Source: Hymenobacter properus
GTDB taxonomy: Bacteria; Bacteroidota; Bacteroidia; Cytophagales; Hymenobacteraceae
DNA length: 64,000 bases
Direction: 5' to 3'
Assembly (NCBI RefSeq): GCF_015694735.1
Contig: NZ_JADQDP010000004.1
Span: 372,001-436,000, forward strand
The translations under genes and the position numbers were made by a program. The notes below the pieces were generated by a model. That model saw only the letters and a program-made list of their open reading frames with translations, was not told the origin of the DNA and made no database searches. How positions within the stretch are numbered: position 1 is the stretch's first letter; each line of letters opens with the position of its first letter. Shown in pieces: positions 52,537 through 60,643 of this stretch.

Positions 52537-53820
52537 ATGCAAACAACCCATGCTCCGTCTGCACTTGCCTGGCCCTGGTGGCGCAAGTGGCTTTTCTGCT
52601 TTTCGTGCCTCTACCTGCTGCTGTTCATGTCGCCCTGGACGTGGCTAAGCAGCATGCCAGGCTTTGCCACGCTGGCCGGGCTGTATGACGACGCCGAAAG
52701 CTGGCTGGTGCATCAGGGCAACGCGCACCTGTTCCATGTGAAGGACGTGCTGGTGCCGCTCAACGGCAGCGGCGACACCTCCTACGGCTACGCGCAGCTC
52801 TGCTTTTATGCGCTGGCGGCCATGGTGGGCGCCACGCTGTGGGTGCTGCTCGACCGCCGCCGCCGCAACTACGCGCTGGCCTACTACTGGCTGCTGGTGC
52901 TGGTGCGCTACTTCGTGGCCCTGAGCGCCCTGAGCTACGGCATCCTCAAGCTGTTTGCCCTGCAAATGATTTTTCCGCCGCTGAGCGCGCTGGCCACCCC
53001 GCTGGGCGACTTGCTGCCCATGCGTTTGTCGTGGTATTTTATTGGCTACTCCCAGCCCTATCAGATGTTTTCCGGGGCGGTGGAGGTGCTGGCGGGCGTG
53101 TTGCTGCTGTGGCGGCGCACCAGCACGCTGGGGGCCGTGGTGGCGGCCAGTGTGTTTCTGAACGTGATGATGATGAACCTGTGCTACGACATTCCGGTGA
53201 AGCTATTTTCGATGCACCTGTTTGCGTTCAGCCTGTTCTTGCTGGTAGGCGACGCCGAGCGGCTGCTCAATTTCTTCGTCTTCGACCGGCCCACGCAGCC
53301 CAACTGGACGCCGCCCCCGCTGCCCCGGCGCTGGCGCATAGCCCAGCTCACGCTGAAAACCATTTTTATTATTCTGTTTGCCCTGCTGCCGTTCTACCAG
53401 TTCTACCAGCAGAAGGCCACAATGGCCGGTGGCCCATCCGAAGGCCGGCTTACCACGGGCGTGTTCGAGGTAGAAAAGTTTGACGCCAACCTGCCCGACA
53501 GCCTACGCTGGAAAGACGTCATTTTTGAAACCAGCCCAACGGGCAGCATCCTCACCACCGACACGCTGCTGCGCCAGCGCTACCGGCGCGGCTACTTCGC
53601 CTACACCCTCGACTCGGCCCAGCACACCATTGCTTTCAAGAAAATGGCTTCCGATTCGCTGCCCGCTTTCACCCTGCGCTACGCCCAGCCCGATACCAAC
53701 CACGTGGTGCTGCGCGGCAAAATCCGCAACGACTCCGTCTTTGTGGCCCTGCGGCGGCAGAAGCGTCATTTCCAACTGGCCGAGCGGCAGTTTCACTGGC
53801 TGTCGGAGGCGAATCGGTAG
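52537..53820 (+). CDS. DoxX-like multi-span membrane protein
   Basis: This 427-residue protein has about seven to eight hydrophobic helices in residues 15-290 and a soluble C-terminal domain of about 130 residues (GRLTTGVFEVEKFD, LRYAQPDTNHVVLRGK). The membrane part shows YGILKLFALQM, GDLLPMRLSWYFIGYSQPYQ, GAVEVLAGVLLLWRRTSTLG and the acidic GDAERLLNF, resembling DoxX/DoxD-like proteins. The combination with a soluble tail is seen in Bacteroidota hypothetical proteins. The function is unknown. Confidence 0.7.
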   Translation: MQTTHAPSALAWPWWRKWLFCFSCLYLLLFMSPWTWLSSMPGFATLAGLYDDAESWLVHQGNAHLFHVKDVLVPLNGSGDTSYGYAQLCFYALAAMVGATLWVLLDRRRRNYALAYYWLLVLVRYFVALSALSYGILKLFALQMIFPPLSALATPLGDLLPMRLSWYFIGYSQPYQMFSGAVEVLAGVLLLWRRTSTLGAVVAASVFLNVMMMNLCYDIPVKLFSMHLFAFSLFLLVGDAERLLNFFVFDRPTQPNWTPPPLPRRWRIAQLTLKTIFIILFALLPFYQFYQQKATMAGGPSEGRLTTGVFEVEKFDANLPDSLRWKDVIFETSPTGSILTTDTLLRQRYRRGYFAYTLDSAQHTIAFKKMASDSLPAFTLRYAQPDTNHVVLRGKIRNDSVFVALRRQKRHFQLAERQFHWLSEANR

Positions 53821-53834
53821 AACATATCCGTCAT

Positions 53835-53933
53835 CCGTCATGCAGAGCGCAGCAAAGCATCTCGCGTGCAATAGTGACTCAATCGATTAGATTACTTAAG
53901 CACGCGAGATGCTTCGCTGCGCTCTGCATGACG
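53835..53933. repeat. Dispersed hairpin repeat, copy 13 (catgcagagcg type)
   Basis: Left arm ccgtcatgcagagcgcagca with AAGCATCTCGCGTG, right arm CACGCGAGATGCTT and ctgcgctctgcatgacg. The loop has caatcgattagattacttaa. It lies between convergent genes. Confidence 0.94.
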
Positions 53934-53950
53934 TTTAGCACCGCCGCAGC

Positions 53951-54469
53951 CTACTCATACCCAACCCCAACCACTTCCACCGTTTCTTCCTGCGCCCCCA
54001 GCTTCAGCGGCACTTGCTGCCCGAGTTTCGCGCCCTGCACGGCCCGGGCAATAGGCGCCACAAAGGCCACTTTGCCGAGCGCAATATCGGCCTCATCCAC
54101 GCCCACGATGGTGAATTTGCGTTCGAAGCCCACCTTACCGCCGCGCACGGTGCGCAGCCGCACGGTGGCGCCGAAGCGCACCTCCTGCGGCGGCTGGCCG
54201 GCGGGGTCCACCACTTTGGCGCTGCCCAGACGCTCGAGCAGCAGCGCAATGCGGCCGTTGTAAAACGAGAGGCGGTGGGTGCGGTCGGTGTCGTTGTCGC
54301 GGTTGGCTTCGGCCTGGGCGCGCTCGGCTTCGAGGGCAGCCAGCTCGGCGCGCAGCTGCTCCAGGCCGGCGGGCGTCACGTAATTGGGCGTGCCTGGCGG
54401 CAGGGCCGCGCGGGGCGGAATAATGGGCGGGGTCTGCGCGTCGTCTTCCTTGGTAAATCCACGGCTCAT
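53951..54469 (-). CDS. GreA/GreB-family transcription elongation factor
   Basis: This 172-residue protein starts at MSRGFTKEDD; 26 open upstream codons are rejected because MSRGFxKEDD is the normal N-terminus of this family in Bacteroidota. After a proline-rich linker (PIIPPRAALPPGTPNYVTPAG) comes a coiled coil (LRAELAALEAERAQAEANRDND) and an FKBP-like domain (FGATVRLRTVRG, FTIVGVDEADI, LGQQVPLKL). Gre factors enter the RNA polymerase secondary channel and rescue arrested complexes by transcript cleavage. The short coiled coil leaves it open whether this one cleaves RNA or only modulates the polymerase. Confidence 0.85.
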   Translation of the reverse strand: MSRGFTKEDDAQTPPIIPPRAALPPGTPNYVTPAGLEQLRAELAALEAERAQAEANRDNDTDRTHRLSFYNGRIALLLERLGSAKVVDPAGQPPQEVRFGATVRLRTVRGGKVGFERKFTIVGVDEADIALGKVAFVAPIARAVQGAKLGQQVPLKLGAQEETVEVVGVGYE

Positions 54470-54605
54470 GCGGGGTTGAACGCAGGGCGCGAGGGCAGGT
54501 TGTGCAAGGCCGCGTGCAACCATGCGGGGCATTTGCTGGTTAGGCAAGACCTACCGTTTTGCGCGGCCCCGCCCTTCCGGCGCGTGGCAGCTGCGCGCTA
54601 TCTGC

Positions 54606-55826
54606 ATGAAAACAGCTACTTCCAACTCCTTACCCTCCCCCCTACCGGCCGCCTCCGCCAATCATACGCCGCAGCTTAGCAACGCCCTCGTCTGGCTTAT
54701 GGCCGTGACCTGCGGCCTGGTGGTGGCCAATATTTACTACAACCAACCGCTGCTGGCCGCCATCGGCCGCACCTTCCACAAAACCGACAGCGGCGCCAGC
54801 CTGGCCGCCACCGCCACCCAGATTGGCTACACGCTGGGCATGCTCTTTGTGGTGCCGCTGGGCGACATGCTGGAGCGCAAGCGCCTGATGCTGCTCATGC
54901 TGCTGGGCGCGGCCGGCGCCATGGCCCTGGCCGCCTGGGCGCCCACGTTTGGGCTGCTGGCGGTGGCCAGCGTGCTCATCGGGGTGCTGTCGGCGGTGCC
55001 GCAACTGCTGGTGCCCATGGCCGCCCACCTGGCGCCCGAGGCGGCGCGCGGCCGCATCGTGGGCCGGGTGATGAGCGGCCTGCTCATCGGCATTCTGCTC
55101 TCGCGCACCGTCAGCGGCTACGTGGGGCTGCACCTGGGCTGGCGGGCCATGTTTGAAATCGGGGCCGGGCTGATGGTGGCGCTGGTGGCGCTGCTGGCCT
55201 GGCAGTTGCCCCAGGACCAGCCCACCTTCACGGGCTCATATGCCTCGCTCATGAAGTCGCTGGGCACGCTCATCCGGGAGCAGCCGGCGCTGCGGCGTGC
55301 GGCGCTGGTGGGCGCCTTCCTGTTTGCCGCTTTCAGCGTGTTCTGGACCACGCTGGCGTTTTACCTCGAAGGCCCGCCCTTCCGCTACGGCTCCGACGTG
55401 GCCGGGTTCTTCGGGCTGATTGGGGCCTTTGGGGCGCTGGCCGCGCCGCTGGCCGGCAAAACCGCCGATGCCAAAGGCCCCGACTACACCGTGGGCCTGG
55501 GCGTGCTGCTGGCCCTGGCCGCGTATGCGGTGCTGGGCTTCGGCGGCCTCTACGTAGCCGGGTTGGTGGTAGGCGTCATCGTGCTCGACGTGGGGGTGCA
55601 ATCGGCCCACATTTCCAACCAGTCGCTCATTTTCTCGCTGGTACCCGAGGCCCGTAGCCGCCTCAACACGGTGTACATGACGGGCTATTTCACCGGCGGC
55701 TCGCTGGGCTCGGTGCTCGGGGGCCTGGCCTGGACGAACTTTGGCTGGCCGGGCGTGTGCCTGCTGGGCGCCGGCCTCACGGGCGCGGCTTTTCTGGTGA
55801 GCCGATTCTACGGGCGCGGCCGCTAG
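54606..55826 (+). CDS. Major facilitator superfamily transporter
   Basis: This 406-residue protein has twelve predicted membrane helices with the MFS motif A region GDMLERKRLML between TM2 and TM3. IYYNQPLLAAIGRTF near the N-terminus and the SNQSLIFSLVPEARSRLNTVYM block are typical of the YnfM/AraJ-like drug:proton antiporter group. It likely exports a small molecule or drug from the cytoplasm. It is a single gene, divergent from the Gre factor and convergent with rmlD, 14 bases away. The substrate is unknown. Confidence 0.88.
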   Translation: MKTATSNSLPSPLPAASANHTPQLSNALVWLMAVTCGLVVANIYYNQPLLAAIGRTFHKTDSGASLAATATQIGYTLGMLFVVPLGDMLERKRLMLLMLLGAAGAMALAAWAPTFGLLAVASVLIGVLSAVPQLLVPMAAHLAPEAARGRIVGRVMSGLLIGILLSRTVSGYVGLHLGWRAMFEIGAGLMVALVALLAWQLPQDQPTFTGSYASLMKSLGTLIREQPALRRAALVGAFLFAAFSVFWTTLAFYLEGPPFRYGSDVAGFFGLIGAFGALAAPLAGKTADAKGPDYTVGLGVLLALAAYAVLGFGGLYVAGLVVGVIVLDVGVQSAHISNQSLIFSLVPEARSRLNTVYMTGYFTGGSLGSVLGGLAWTNFGWPGVCLLGAGLTGAAFLVSRFYGRGR

Positions 55827-55840
55827 CTCCGGCCCGGGCG

Positions 55841-56704
55841 CTATTCAGCGGCGGCCAGCCGTTCCAGACACACCTTCAGGCTTTCGCGCCAGTGCGGAAT
55901 GGCCAGGCCCAGCTGGGTTTTGGCCTTGGTCTTGTCCATCACCGAAAAGGCGGGGCGGGTGGCTTTGGTGGGGTACTCGGCCGTGCGGATGGGCACGGTG
56001 CGTACCGGCGTGCCGCTCAGCTCAAAAATAGCCGTGGCAAAGTCGTACCAAGACGTCAGGCCTTCGTTGCTGTAGTGGTAGAGGCCATAGGCTTGGCTCC
56101 TACTCTCGATGATGCTGAGGATGGCGCCGGCCAAGTCGATGGCGTAGGTGGGCGTGCCCACCTGGTCCCAGATGATGCGCAGCTCGTCGCGCTCACGGCC
56201 CAGCTTGAGCATGGTTTTCACAAAGTTGCCCGCAAATTCTGAGTAGAGCCAGCTGGTGCGTAGCGTAAAATATTTGTCCGTGTGGGGCGCAATTGCCTGC
56301 TCGCCTTCCAGCTTGGTGAGGCCGTAGGTGCTGATGGGCGTGGCCTCGTCGGTTTCGGTGAGAGGCTGGTTGCCGGTGCCGGCAAACACGAAATCGGTCG
56401 AAATCTGGATGAGCACCGTGCCGTGCTCGCCGCACAGCCGGGCCAGGTTTTCCACCCCGTCGCGGTTGATGCGGCGGGCCAGCTCCAGTTCGTCTTCGGC
56501 TTTATCCACAGCCGTGTAGGCGGCGCAGTTGATGGCGTAGGCCGGCTGGTGCTGCGCAAACAGCTTGGCCAGCCCTTCAGGATTGAGAATATTGGCTTGC
56601 TCCTCGGGCAGAAATACCAGGCCACTCATGTTCCGCTCCTGCGCCACGCGCGCCAGGCACTGCCCCAATTGCCCGGAGGCGCCAAAAACCAATACACTGC
56701 TCAT
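55841..56704 (-). CDS. rfbD: dTDP-4-dehydrorhamnose reductase
   Basis: This 287-residue extended SDR carries out the last step of dTDP-L-rhamnose synthesis in the cytoplasm. It has VFGASGQLGQ (NAD(P) binding), NCAAYTAVDKAED, ISTDFVFAG, the active-site YGLTKLEGE (Tyr and Lys) and LRTSWLYSEFAGNFVKTM, all diagnostic of RmlD. rmlA, rmlB and rmlC are not in the window, so the pathway is completed elsewhere. It ends a minus-strand run that begins with the radical SAM gene, 16 bases after the preceding gene. Confidence 0.92.
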   Translation of the reverse strand: MSSVLVFGASGQLGQCLARVAQERNMSGLVFLPEEQANILNPEGLAKLFAQHQPAYAINCAAYTAVDKAEDELELARRINRDGVENLARLCGEHGTVLIQISTDFVFAGTGNQPLTETDEATPISTYGLTKLEGEQAIAPHTDKYFTLRTSWLYSEFAGNFVKTMLKLGRERDELRIIWDQVGTPTYAIDLAGAILSIIESRSQAYGLYHYSNEGLTSWYDFATAIFELSGTPVRTVPIRTAEYPTKATRPAFSVMDKTKAKTQLGLAIPHWRESLKVCLERLAAAE

Positions 56705-56720
56705 AAAAACGCGGCTTTGC

Positions 56721-57650
56721 TTATTCTTTTTCGAGCCGCAAGTTAGCCTCTCCGGGCGGGCGTTTATTATCGATGGGCACGAAGCGCTGCTCCCGGGGCT
56801 GCTTTTCGCTGAGGTATTTCCAGTAGCGCAGCGGCATGTGGCGGCGGTGCAGCTTCAGGTTTTTGCGCTCCGGAATGTTTACGTGGTCGAAATACGACTG
56901 CCACAGTAGCCGGAACAGGGGTTCCCGCTCATCGAGCACAGTGGCCGAAATATCAGTGGTTTTCCGGTTCGCGCCGGCTTCAAACTGCACCACGTCGGTG
57001 CGCGTCAGGTCGTAGTAGAGGCCGTAGTGGCGGCGCCGGTCATATATCAGCCAGCGTTGGTCGGCGTAGCGCTTGGTGAAGTGCGCGGCAATGAGCGGGA
57101 GCACGTCCATGTCGGGCTCGATGGTGGCATGATACAGCTCGTCCTGTGTTTTTTCGAAGCGCACGAAGGCCTCCATGCGGTGCTTTTCCCGAAACATCAT
57201 CTGAGCCAGGCGCTGCACGCGACGTACGTCGGCGTTGGCGTAGTTTTCGGCAATGTCCTGATTGGAGCGCAGGGCCAAGTCCACGTAGCGAAAAATCAGC
57301 ATTTCCCGGTCGGCGTCCTCGCTGAGAAACACGTGGTAGAGGCGGGTGCGGGCTTCCGGGTCCATCGTGTTCAGCAGGCCCTCCCACACGCGGGCGGCCA
57401 GGGCTTCGTTGGTCTCGGTGGGCGCGGGCGCGGCAAACAGCCCACCCTGAACTGCCGCTTCCGGCTGAATGCTGTTGGGCGCGGCTTTGCTGTCGTAAAT
57501 GGTGAATAGCACCGTCAGCAAGCCTTCAAACGTGCCGTCGTAGGTGTAGTCGCGGGCGGGCGCGTTGAGCACCGGCGCCGGCCGACGCGGCGCACCGCCG
57601 CGGGCGGCAGGCGCCGCCGCAGGCCGGCGCAGGGGACGAATGTTGGCCAT
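56721..57650 (-). CDS. DUF4130/TIGR03915-type putative DNA repair partner protein
   Basis: This 309-residue protein has a Pro/Ala/Arg-rich N-terminus, then the family core: YDGTFEGLLTVLFTIYD, RLYHVFLSED, VQRLAQMMFREKHRMEAFVRFEKTQD, IEPDMDVLPLIAAHFTKRYADQRWLIYD and a C-terminal HVNIPERKNLKLHRRHMP. These match TIGR03915 (DUF4130), which occurs next to a radical SAM protein linked to uracil-DNA-glycosylase-like domains. Here that partner is at 58907-60175, in the same run, separated by a hydrolase and a small ORF. No glycosylase domain is fused. The biochemical role is not established. Confidence 0.82.
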   Translation of the reverse strand: MANIRPLRRPAAAPAARGGAPRRPAPVLNAPARDYTYDGTFEGLLTVLFTIYDSKAAPNSIQPEAAVQGGLFAAPAPTETNEALAARVWEGLLNTMDPEARTRLYHVFLSEDADREMLIFRYVDLALRSNQDIAENYANADVRRVQRLAQMMFREKHRMEAFVRFEKTQDELYHATIEPDMDVLPLIAAHFTKRYADQRWLIYDRRRHYGLYYDLTRTDVVQFEAGANRKTTDISATVLDEREPLFRLLWQSYFDHVNIPERKNLKLHRRHMPLRYWKYLSEKQPREQRFVPIDNKRPPGEANLRLEKE

Positions 57651-57653
57651 GAG

Positions 57654-58511
57654 CTATTTCAGGAATTGGAGAAGTAGTTTGTTTACTTCGGCGGGCATCT
57701 CATGTTGCACCCAGTGGCTGGCGGGCAGGTAGGTAAGCTCCGCATCATCGCAAAAAGCCAGGCTTTCCCGGGCCAGCTCGCGCTTTAGAAAAGCGTCCCG
57801 CTCGCCCCAGATAATGCGGACGGGTATTGACACCCGGCCCGTTTTGCCCAACCGGCTGCCAAATCGCACGGCGGCCCGATACCAGTTCAGCATGCTGCGC
57901 ACGGCCCCGGGCTGGCCCCAGGCCGCTTCGTACCGAGCCAAATCTTCGTTGCTAAAGGTGCCCGGGCGGCTGGTTCCGCGCAGAGCCCACCGGGCAAACC
58001 GCCACCGGCGCCGCTGCACCAGCATCTCGGGCAGCCACGGCAGCTGAAAGAAGAAAATATACCAGCTTTTCAGCAGCTGGCCCGGTTTGCGGAGCAGGGC
58101 CCGGCCCAGTACCCGGGGGTGCGGCACGTTTAATATTGCCGCCCGGCTGATGCGGCTGGGGTGGTGGGCGGCCAGGTGCCAGGCCACGGCCGCGCCCCAA
58201 TCGTGGCCCATGACTACGGCCCTTTCGCGCCCGGCGGCGTCAATAAGTCCTATGATGTCCGCCGCCAGTTCGTCGATGACGTAGTCGCGCACCCGGCGCG
58301 GCTTGTCGCTCAGGTTATAGCCGCGCTGGTCGGGCACCCATACGCGGTAGCCGGCCTCGGCCAGTGCCTCAATCTGGTGGCGCCACGCGTACCAGAACTC
58401 CGGGAAGCCGTGCAGCAACACCACCAGCGGCCCCGCCGCCGGCCCGCATTGCACCACGTGCAGGCGCAGGCCGTTGGTGGGCACGTGATGGTACTCGAGG
58501 GCGTAAGGCAT
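57654..58511 (-). CDS. Alpha/beta hydrolase, epoxide-hydrolase-like
   Basis: This 285-residue enzyme has the epoxide hydrolase/haloalkane dehalogenase pattern: oxyanion motif HGFPEFWYAW (residues 33-42), nucleophile Asp in VMGHDWGAA (about 104), a helical cap (residues about 135-215), the acid Asp in IWGERDAFL and His in ASHWVQHE near 268. HGFPE and the Asp nucleophile favour an epoxide hydrolase over a serine esterase. The start is 3 bases upstream of the DUF4130 gene in operon order. Its presence between two parts of a DNA-repair-associated pair is unusual, and a link is unproven. Confidence 0.88.
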   Translation of the reverse strand: MPYALEYHHVPTNGLRLHVVQCGPAAGPLVVLLHGFPEFWYAWRHQIEALAEAGYRVWVPDQRGYNLSDKPRRVRDYVIDELAADIIGLIDAAGRERAVVMGHDWGAAVAWHLAAHHPSRISRAAILNVPHPRVLGRALLRKPGQLLKSWYIFFFQLPWLPEMLVQRRRWRFARWALRGTSRPGTFSNEDLARYEAAWGQPGAVRSMLNWYRAAVRFGSRLGKTGRVSIPVRIIWGERDAFLKRELARESLAFCDDAELTYLPASHWVQHEMPAEVNKLLLQFLK

Positions 58512-58547
58512 GCCAGGCTGTACCGCTACGGCCGGACGGGGGTTGCA

Positions 58548-58624
58548 TGTAGCGCGGACTCTGCCAGTCCGCGCCGGCCCGAACGAAACCCAGCGGGCGG
58601 CGGACTCGCAGAGTCCGCGCTACA
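58548..58624. repeat. Inverted repeat of a second type
   Basis: Left arm tgtagcgcggactctgccag and tccgcgcc, right arm ggcggactcgcagagtccgc and gctaca, with a loop of about 22 bases. It shares no sequence with the 13-copy hairpin family. It lies between the small ORF and the hydrolase gene. Confidence 0.85.
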
Positions 58625-58631
58625 GCGGGTG

Positions 58632-58901
58632 TTACGCTGCTTGCTGACGCTGCTCGCTCAATTCGGCCTGGTAGCGGGCGCGGGCCTCTTCGTGCATCTG
58701 GCGCACCAGCGGCATCAGCTCGCTGATGCGGCACACGCAGGCCACGCGCGCCACTTTATTGTCGGATTGCGGAACGGGGGCGGGCTGGGATTGGCGGTGA
58801 ATGACTTTCATGACAGAAAAGAAGATATCGTTTTGGATGCCGCCCAGGCTGCTTTTCGACAGCGAAGAAGGGCCGTTAGAAAAAAGAGCGTCGTAATTCA
58901 T
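58632..58901 (-). CDS. Small conserved-looking hypothetical protein
   Basis: This ORF starts at MNYDALFSNG and gives 89 residues; a later start at MKVIHRQS would give 60. The C-terminal half is amphipathic (ISELMPLVRQMHEEARARYQAELSEQRQQ) and probably forms a helix. No family was recognised. It begins 5 bases after the radical SAM gene stop in operon order, which supports translation with that gene. Confidence 0.6.
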   Translation of the reverse strand: MNYDALFSNGPSSLSKSSLGGIQNDIFFSVMKVIHRQSQPAPVPQSDNKVARVACVCRISELMPLVRQMHEEARARYQAELSEQRQQAA

Positions 58902-58906
58902 GCTGA

Positions 58907-60175
58907 TTAAGAAGCCTGCGCGAACAGGTCGAGTTGCTGAGTGACGAGGGCCGAGCGCACCGAGCCGGCCCCGAACAAAATCTGGCGGCGCACCTGCTGC
59001 TCGGTCAGCTCGCCGATGAGGGGCTGGTGCTCGCCGTCGCAGGTGAGGAAGTATTTGGCCCGCTTGAGTACCACGCCCAGTTGGCGCAGCGTTTCCATGT
59101 TGAGACGAGCAAAGCGGCGGGCCGACACCATTTTCTTGGCCGAGCGCGCGCCCACGCCGGGAATGCGCAGTATCATCTCGAAGTCGGCCGTGTTCACATC
59201 CACCGGAAACACGTGGCGGTTGCGCAGGGCCCAGGCCAGCTTGGGGTCGATTTCGAGGTCGAGGTGCGGGTGCGCGGGGTCCAGGATTTCGTCGGCCTGG
59301 AAGCCGTAGAAGCGCATCAGCCAATCAGTCTGGTACAGGCGGTGCTCCCGGATAACGGGCGGCTGCGTCACCTGGGGCAAGCGGGCGTCGTCGGTCACGG
59401 GAATGTAGCCCGAGTAGTACACGCGTTTCAGCCCGTAGCCCTGGTAGAGCGAGTCGGTGAGCTTAATGATTTGCAAGTCCGTCTCGGCGCTGGCGCCCAC
59501 GATGAGCTGTGTCGTCTGGCCGGCGGTAGCGAAGTTGGGCACTTTCTTGAACAGCGCCTTCTCCTCCTTATTCTGAATAATGTTGTCCCGAATCTGGCTC
59601 ATCGGGGTCAGAATCTCCTGATAGTTCTTTTCGGGCGCCAGCTGCGTGAGGGCAAGCTCCGAGGGCAGCTCGATGTTCACGCTGAGGCGGTCGGCGTAGA
59701 GGCCGGCTTCCTGAATCAGCTCCTCCGAGGCACCCGGAATGGTCTTGACGTGGATGTAGCCATTGAACTTATGCTCGGTGCGCAGCTTCTTCACGATGCG
59801 CACGAGGCGCTCCATGGTATAGTCGGGGCTGGAGAAAATACCGGAGCTCAAAAACAGCCCTTCGATGTAGTTACGGCGGTAGAAGTTGATGGTCAGGTCC
59901 ACCACTTCCTCCACGGTAAAGGCGGCGCGCTTCACGTCGTTGGAGCGACGCGACACGCAATAGGCGCAGTCGAAGATGCAGTGGTTGGTGAGCAGAATCT
60001 TGAGCAGGCTCACGCAGCGGCCGTCCTCAGTGTAGCTGTGGCAAATGCCCATGCCCTCGGCATTGCCCAGGCCTTTGTTCTCGTTTTTGCGCTTGGCACC
60101 GCTGCTGCTGCACGAAGCATCGTACTTCGCGGCATCAGCTAAAATGCTTAGTTTCTCTTGAATGCGCTCGTTCAT
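58907..60175 (-). CDS. Radical SAM protein, putative DNA modification/repair (TIGR03916 type)
   Basis: This 422-residue protein starts at MNERIQEKLS. The 4Fe-4S/SAM motif CIFDCAYC near residues 83-90 follows an N-terminal Cys/Lys-rich segment (CSSSGAKRKNENK). The SAM barrel spans to about 300, and the C-terminus has a helix-hairpin-helix (LRIPGVGARSAKKMVSARR) typical of non-specific DNA binding. This architecture matches the family associated with DUF4130 and uracil-DNA-glycosylase-like proteins; its DUF4130 partner lies three genes downstream. It probably acts on DNA by radical chemistry, but the reaction is unknown. Confidence 0.87.
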   Translation of the reverse strand: MNERIQEKLSILADAAKYDASCSSSGAKRKNENKGLGNAEGMGICHSYTEDGRCVSLLKILLTNHCIFDCAYCVSRRSNDVKRAAFTVEEVVDLTINFYRRNYIEGLFLSSGIFSSPDYTMERLVRIVKKLRTEHKFNGYIHVKTIPGASEELIQEAGLYADRLSVNIELPSELALTQLAPEKNYQEILTPMSQIRDNIIQNKEEKALFKKVPNFATAGQTTQLIVGASAETDLQIIKLTDSLYQGYGLKRVYYSGYIPVTDDARLPQVTQPPVIREHRLYQTDWLMRFYGFQADEILDPAHPHLDLEIDPKLAWALRNRHVFPVDVNTADFEMILRIPGVGARSAKKMVSARRFARLNMETLRQLGVVLKRAKYFLTCDGEHQPLIGELTEQQVRRQILFGAGSVRSALVTQQLDLFAQAS

Positions 60176-60643
60176 GAGGAAGGGCTGGCTTTCGGGCTTA
60201 AAAATAATATACAGCGGCCAAATAGGCACAAGCTTTTAAGCTAATTTTATTGGAAATAGTTTCCTTTTTCAAGAAAAGCTGCGCTGTGATTTGCACCCGT
60301 TTTTTAGCAGAAATGCTCCTGCGTTGAGCCTGCGCTGATTTCGCCGGACGGTGCTGGGTTCGGAATAGGACTAGAGCCGTTTGGGAACCCTGCACCCTCG
60401 AAACGAGCCAGGGCCGGGGCCTGCTGGCGCACGTCGGAGACGCGTGCCGACTGGGCTCGAGCCTCTGGCTCGAAGCCGGACGATGAGCGGCTGGGCATAC
60501 CATTGCAACCATACCCGAGCCAGAGGCTCGAACCCAGGGGGCATGCGTCGGAGGCGCGCACCAGCAACATTGTGTCGACCACGTCTGGGGCACCTGCCAA
60601 CAGCCCGGGCTCCTTTTCGTATTTTGCAGCGTTGCGCCCCATT
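60176..60643. other. Divergent spacer with large inverted repeat
   Basis: A 468-base gap between the radical SAM gene (-) and the outer membrane protein gene (+). Bases 60190-60310 are AT-rich and suit a promoter for the radical SAM gene. Bases 60424-60564 form the inverted repeat described separately. No gene is supported; open frames here arise from the repeat arms. Confidence 0.6.
60424..60564. repeat. Inverted repeat of a third type, 49-bp arms
   Basis: Left arm 60424-60472 (begins ctggcgcacgtcggagacgc, ends gcctctggctcg) matches the reverse complement of 60516-60564 with several mismatches; the centre is 43 bases. Neither arm resembles the 13-copy family or the repeat at 58548. Confidence 0.85.

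Noticed and set aside
3355..53933. Hairpin repeats as a CRISPR array
   Set aside because: Copies are spaced kilobases apart, are internally palindromic, lack regular spacers, and no cas genes are present.
60503..60643. N-terminal extension of the outer membrane protein
   Set aside because: The upstream open codons come from the inverted repeat; the signal peptide begins at the ATG at 60644.
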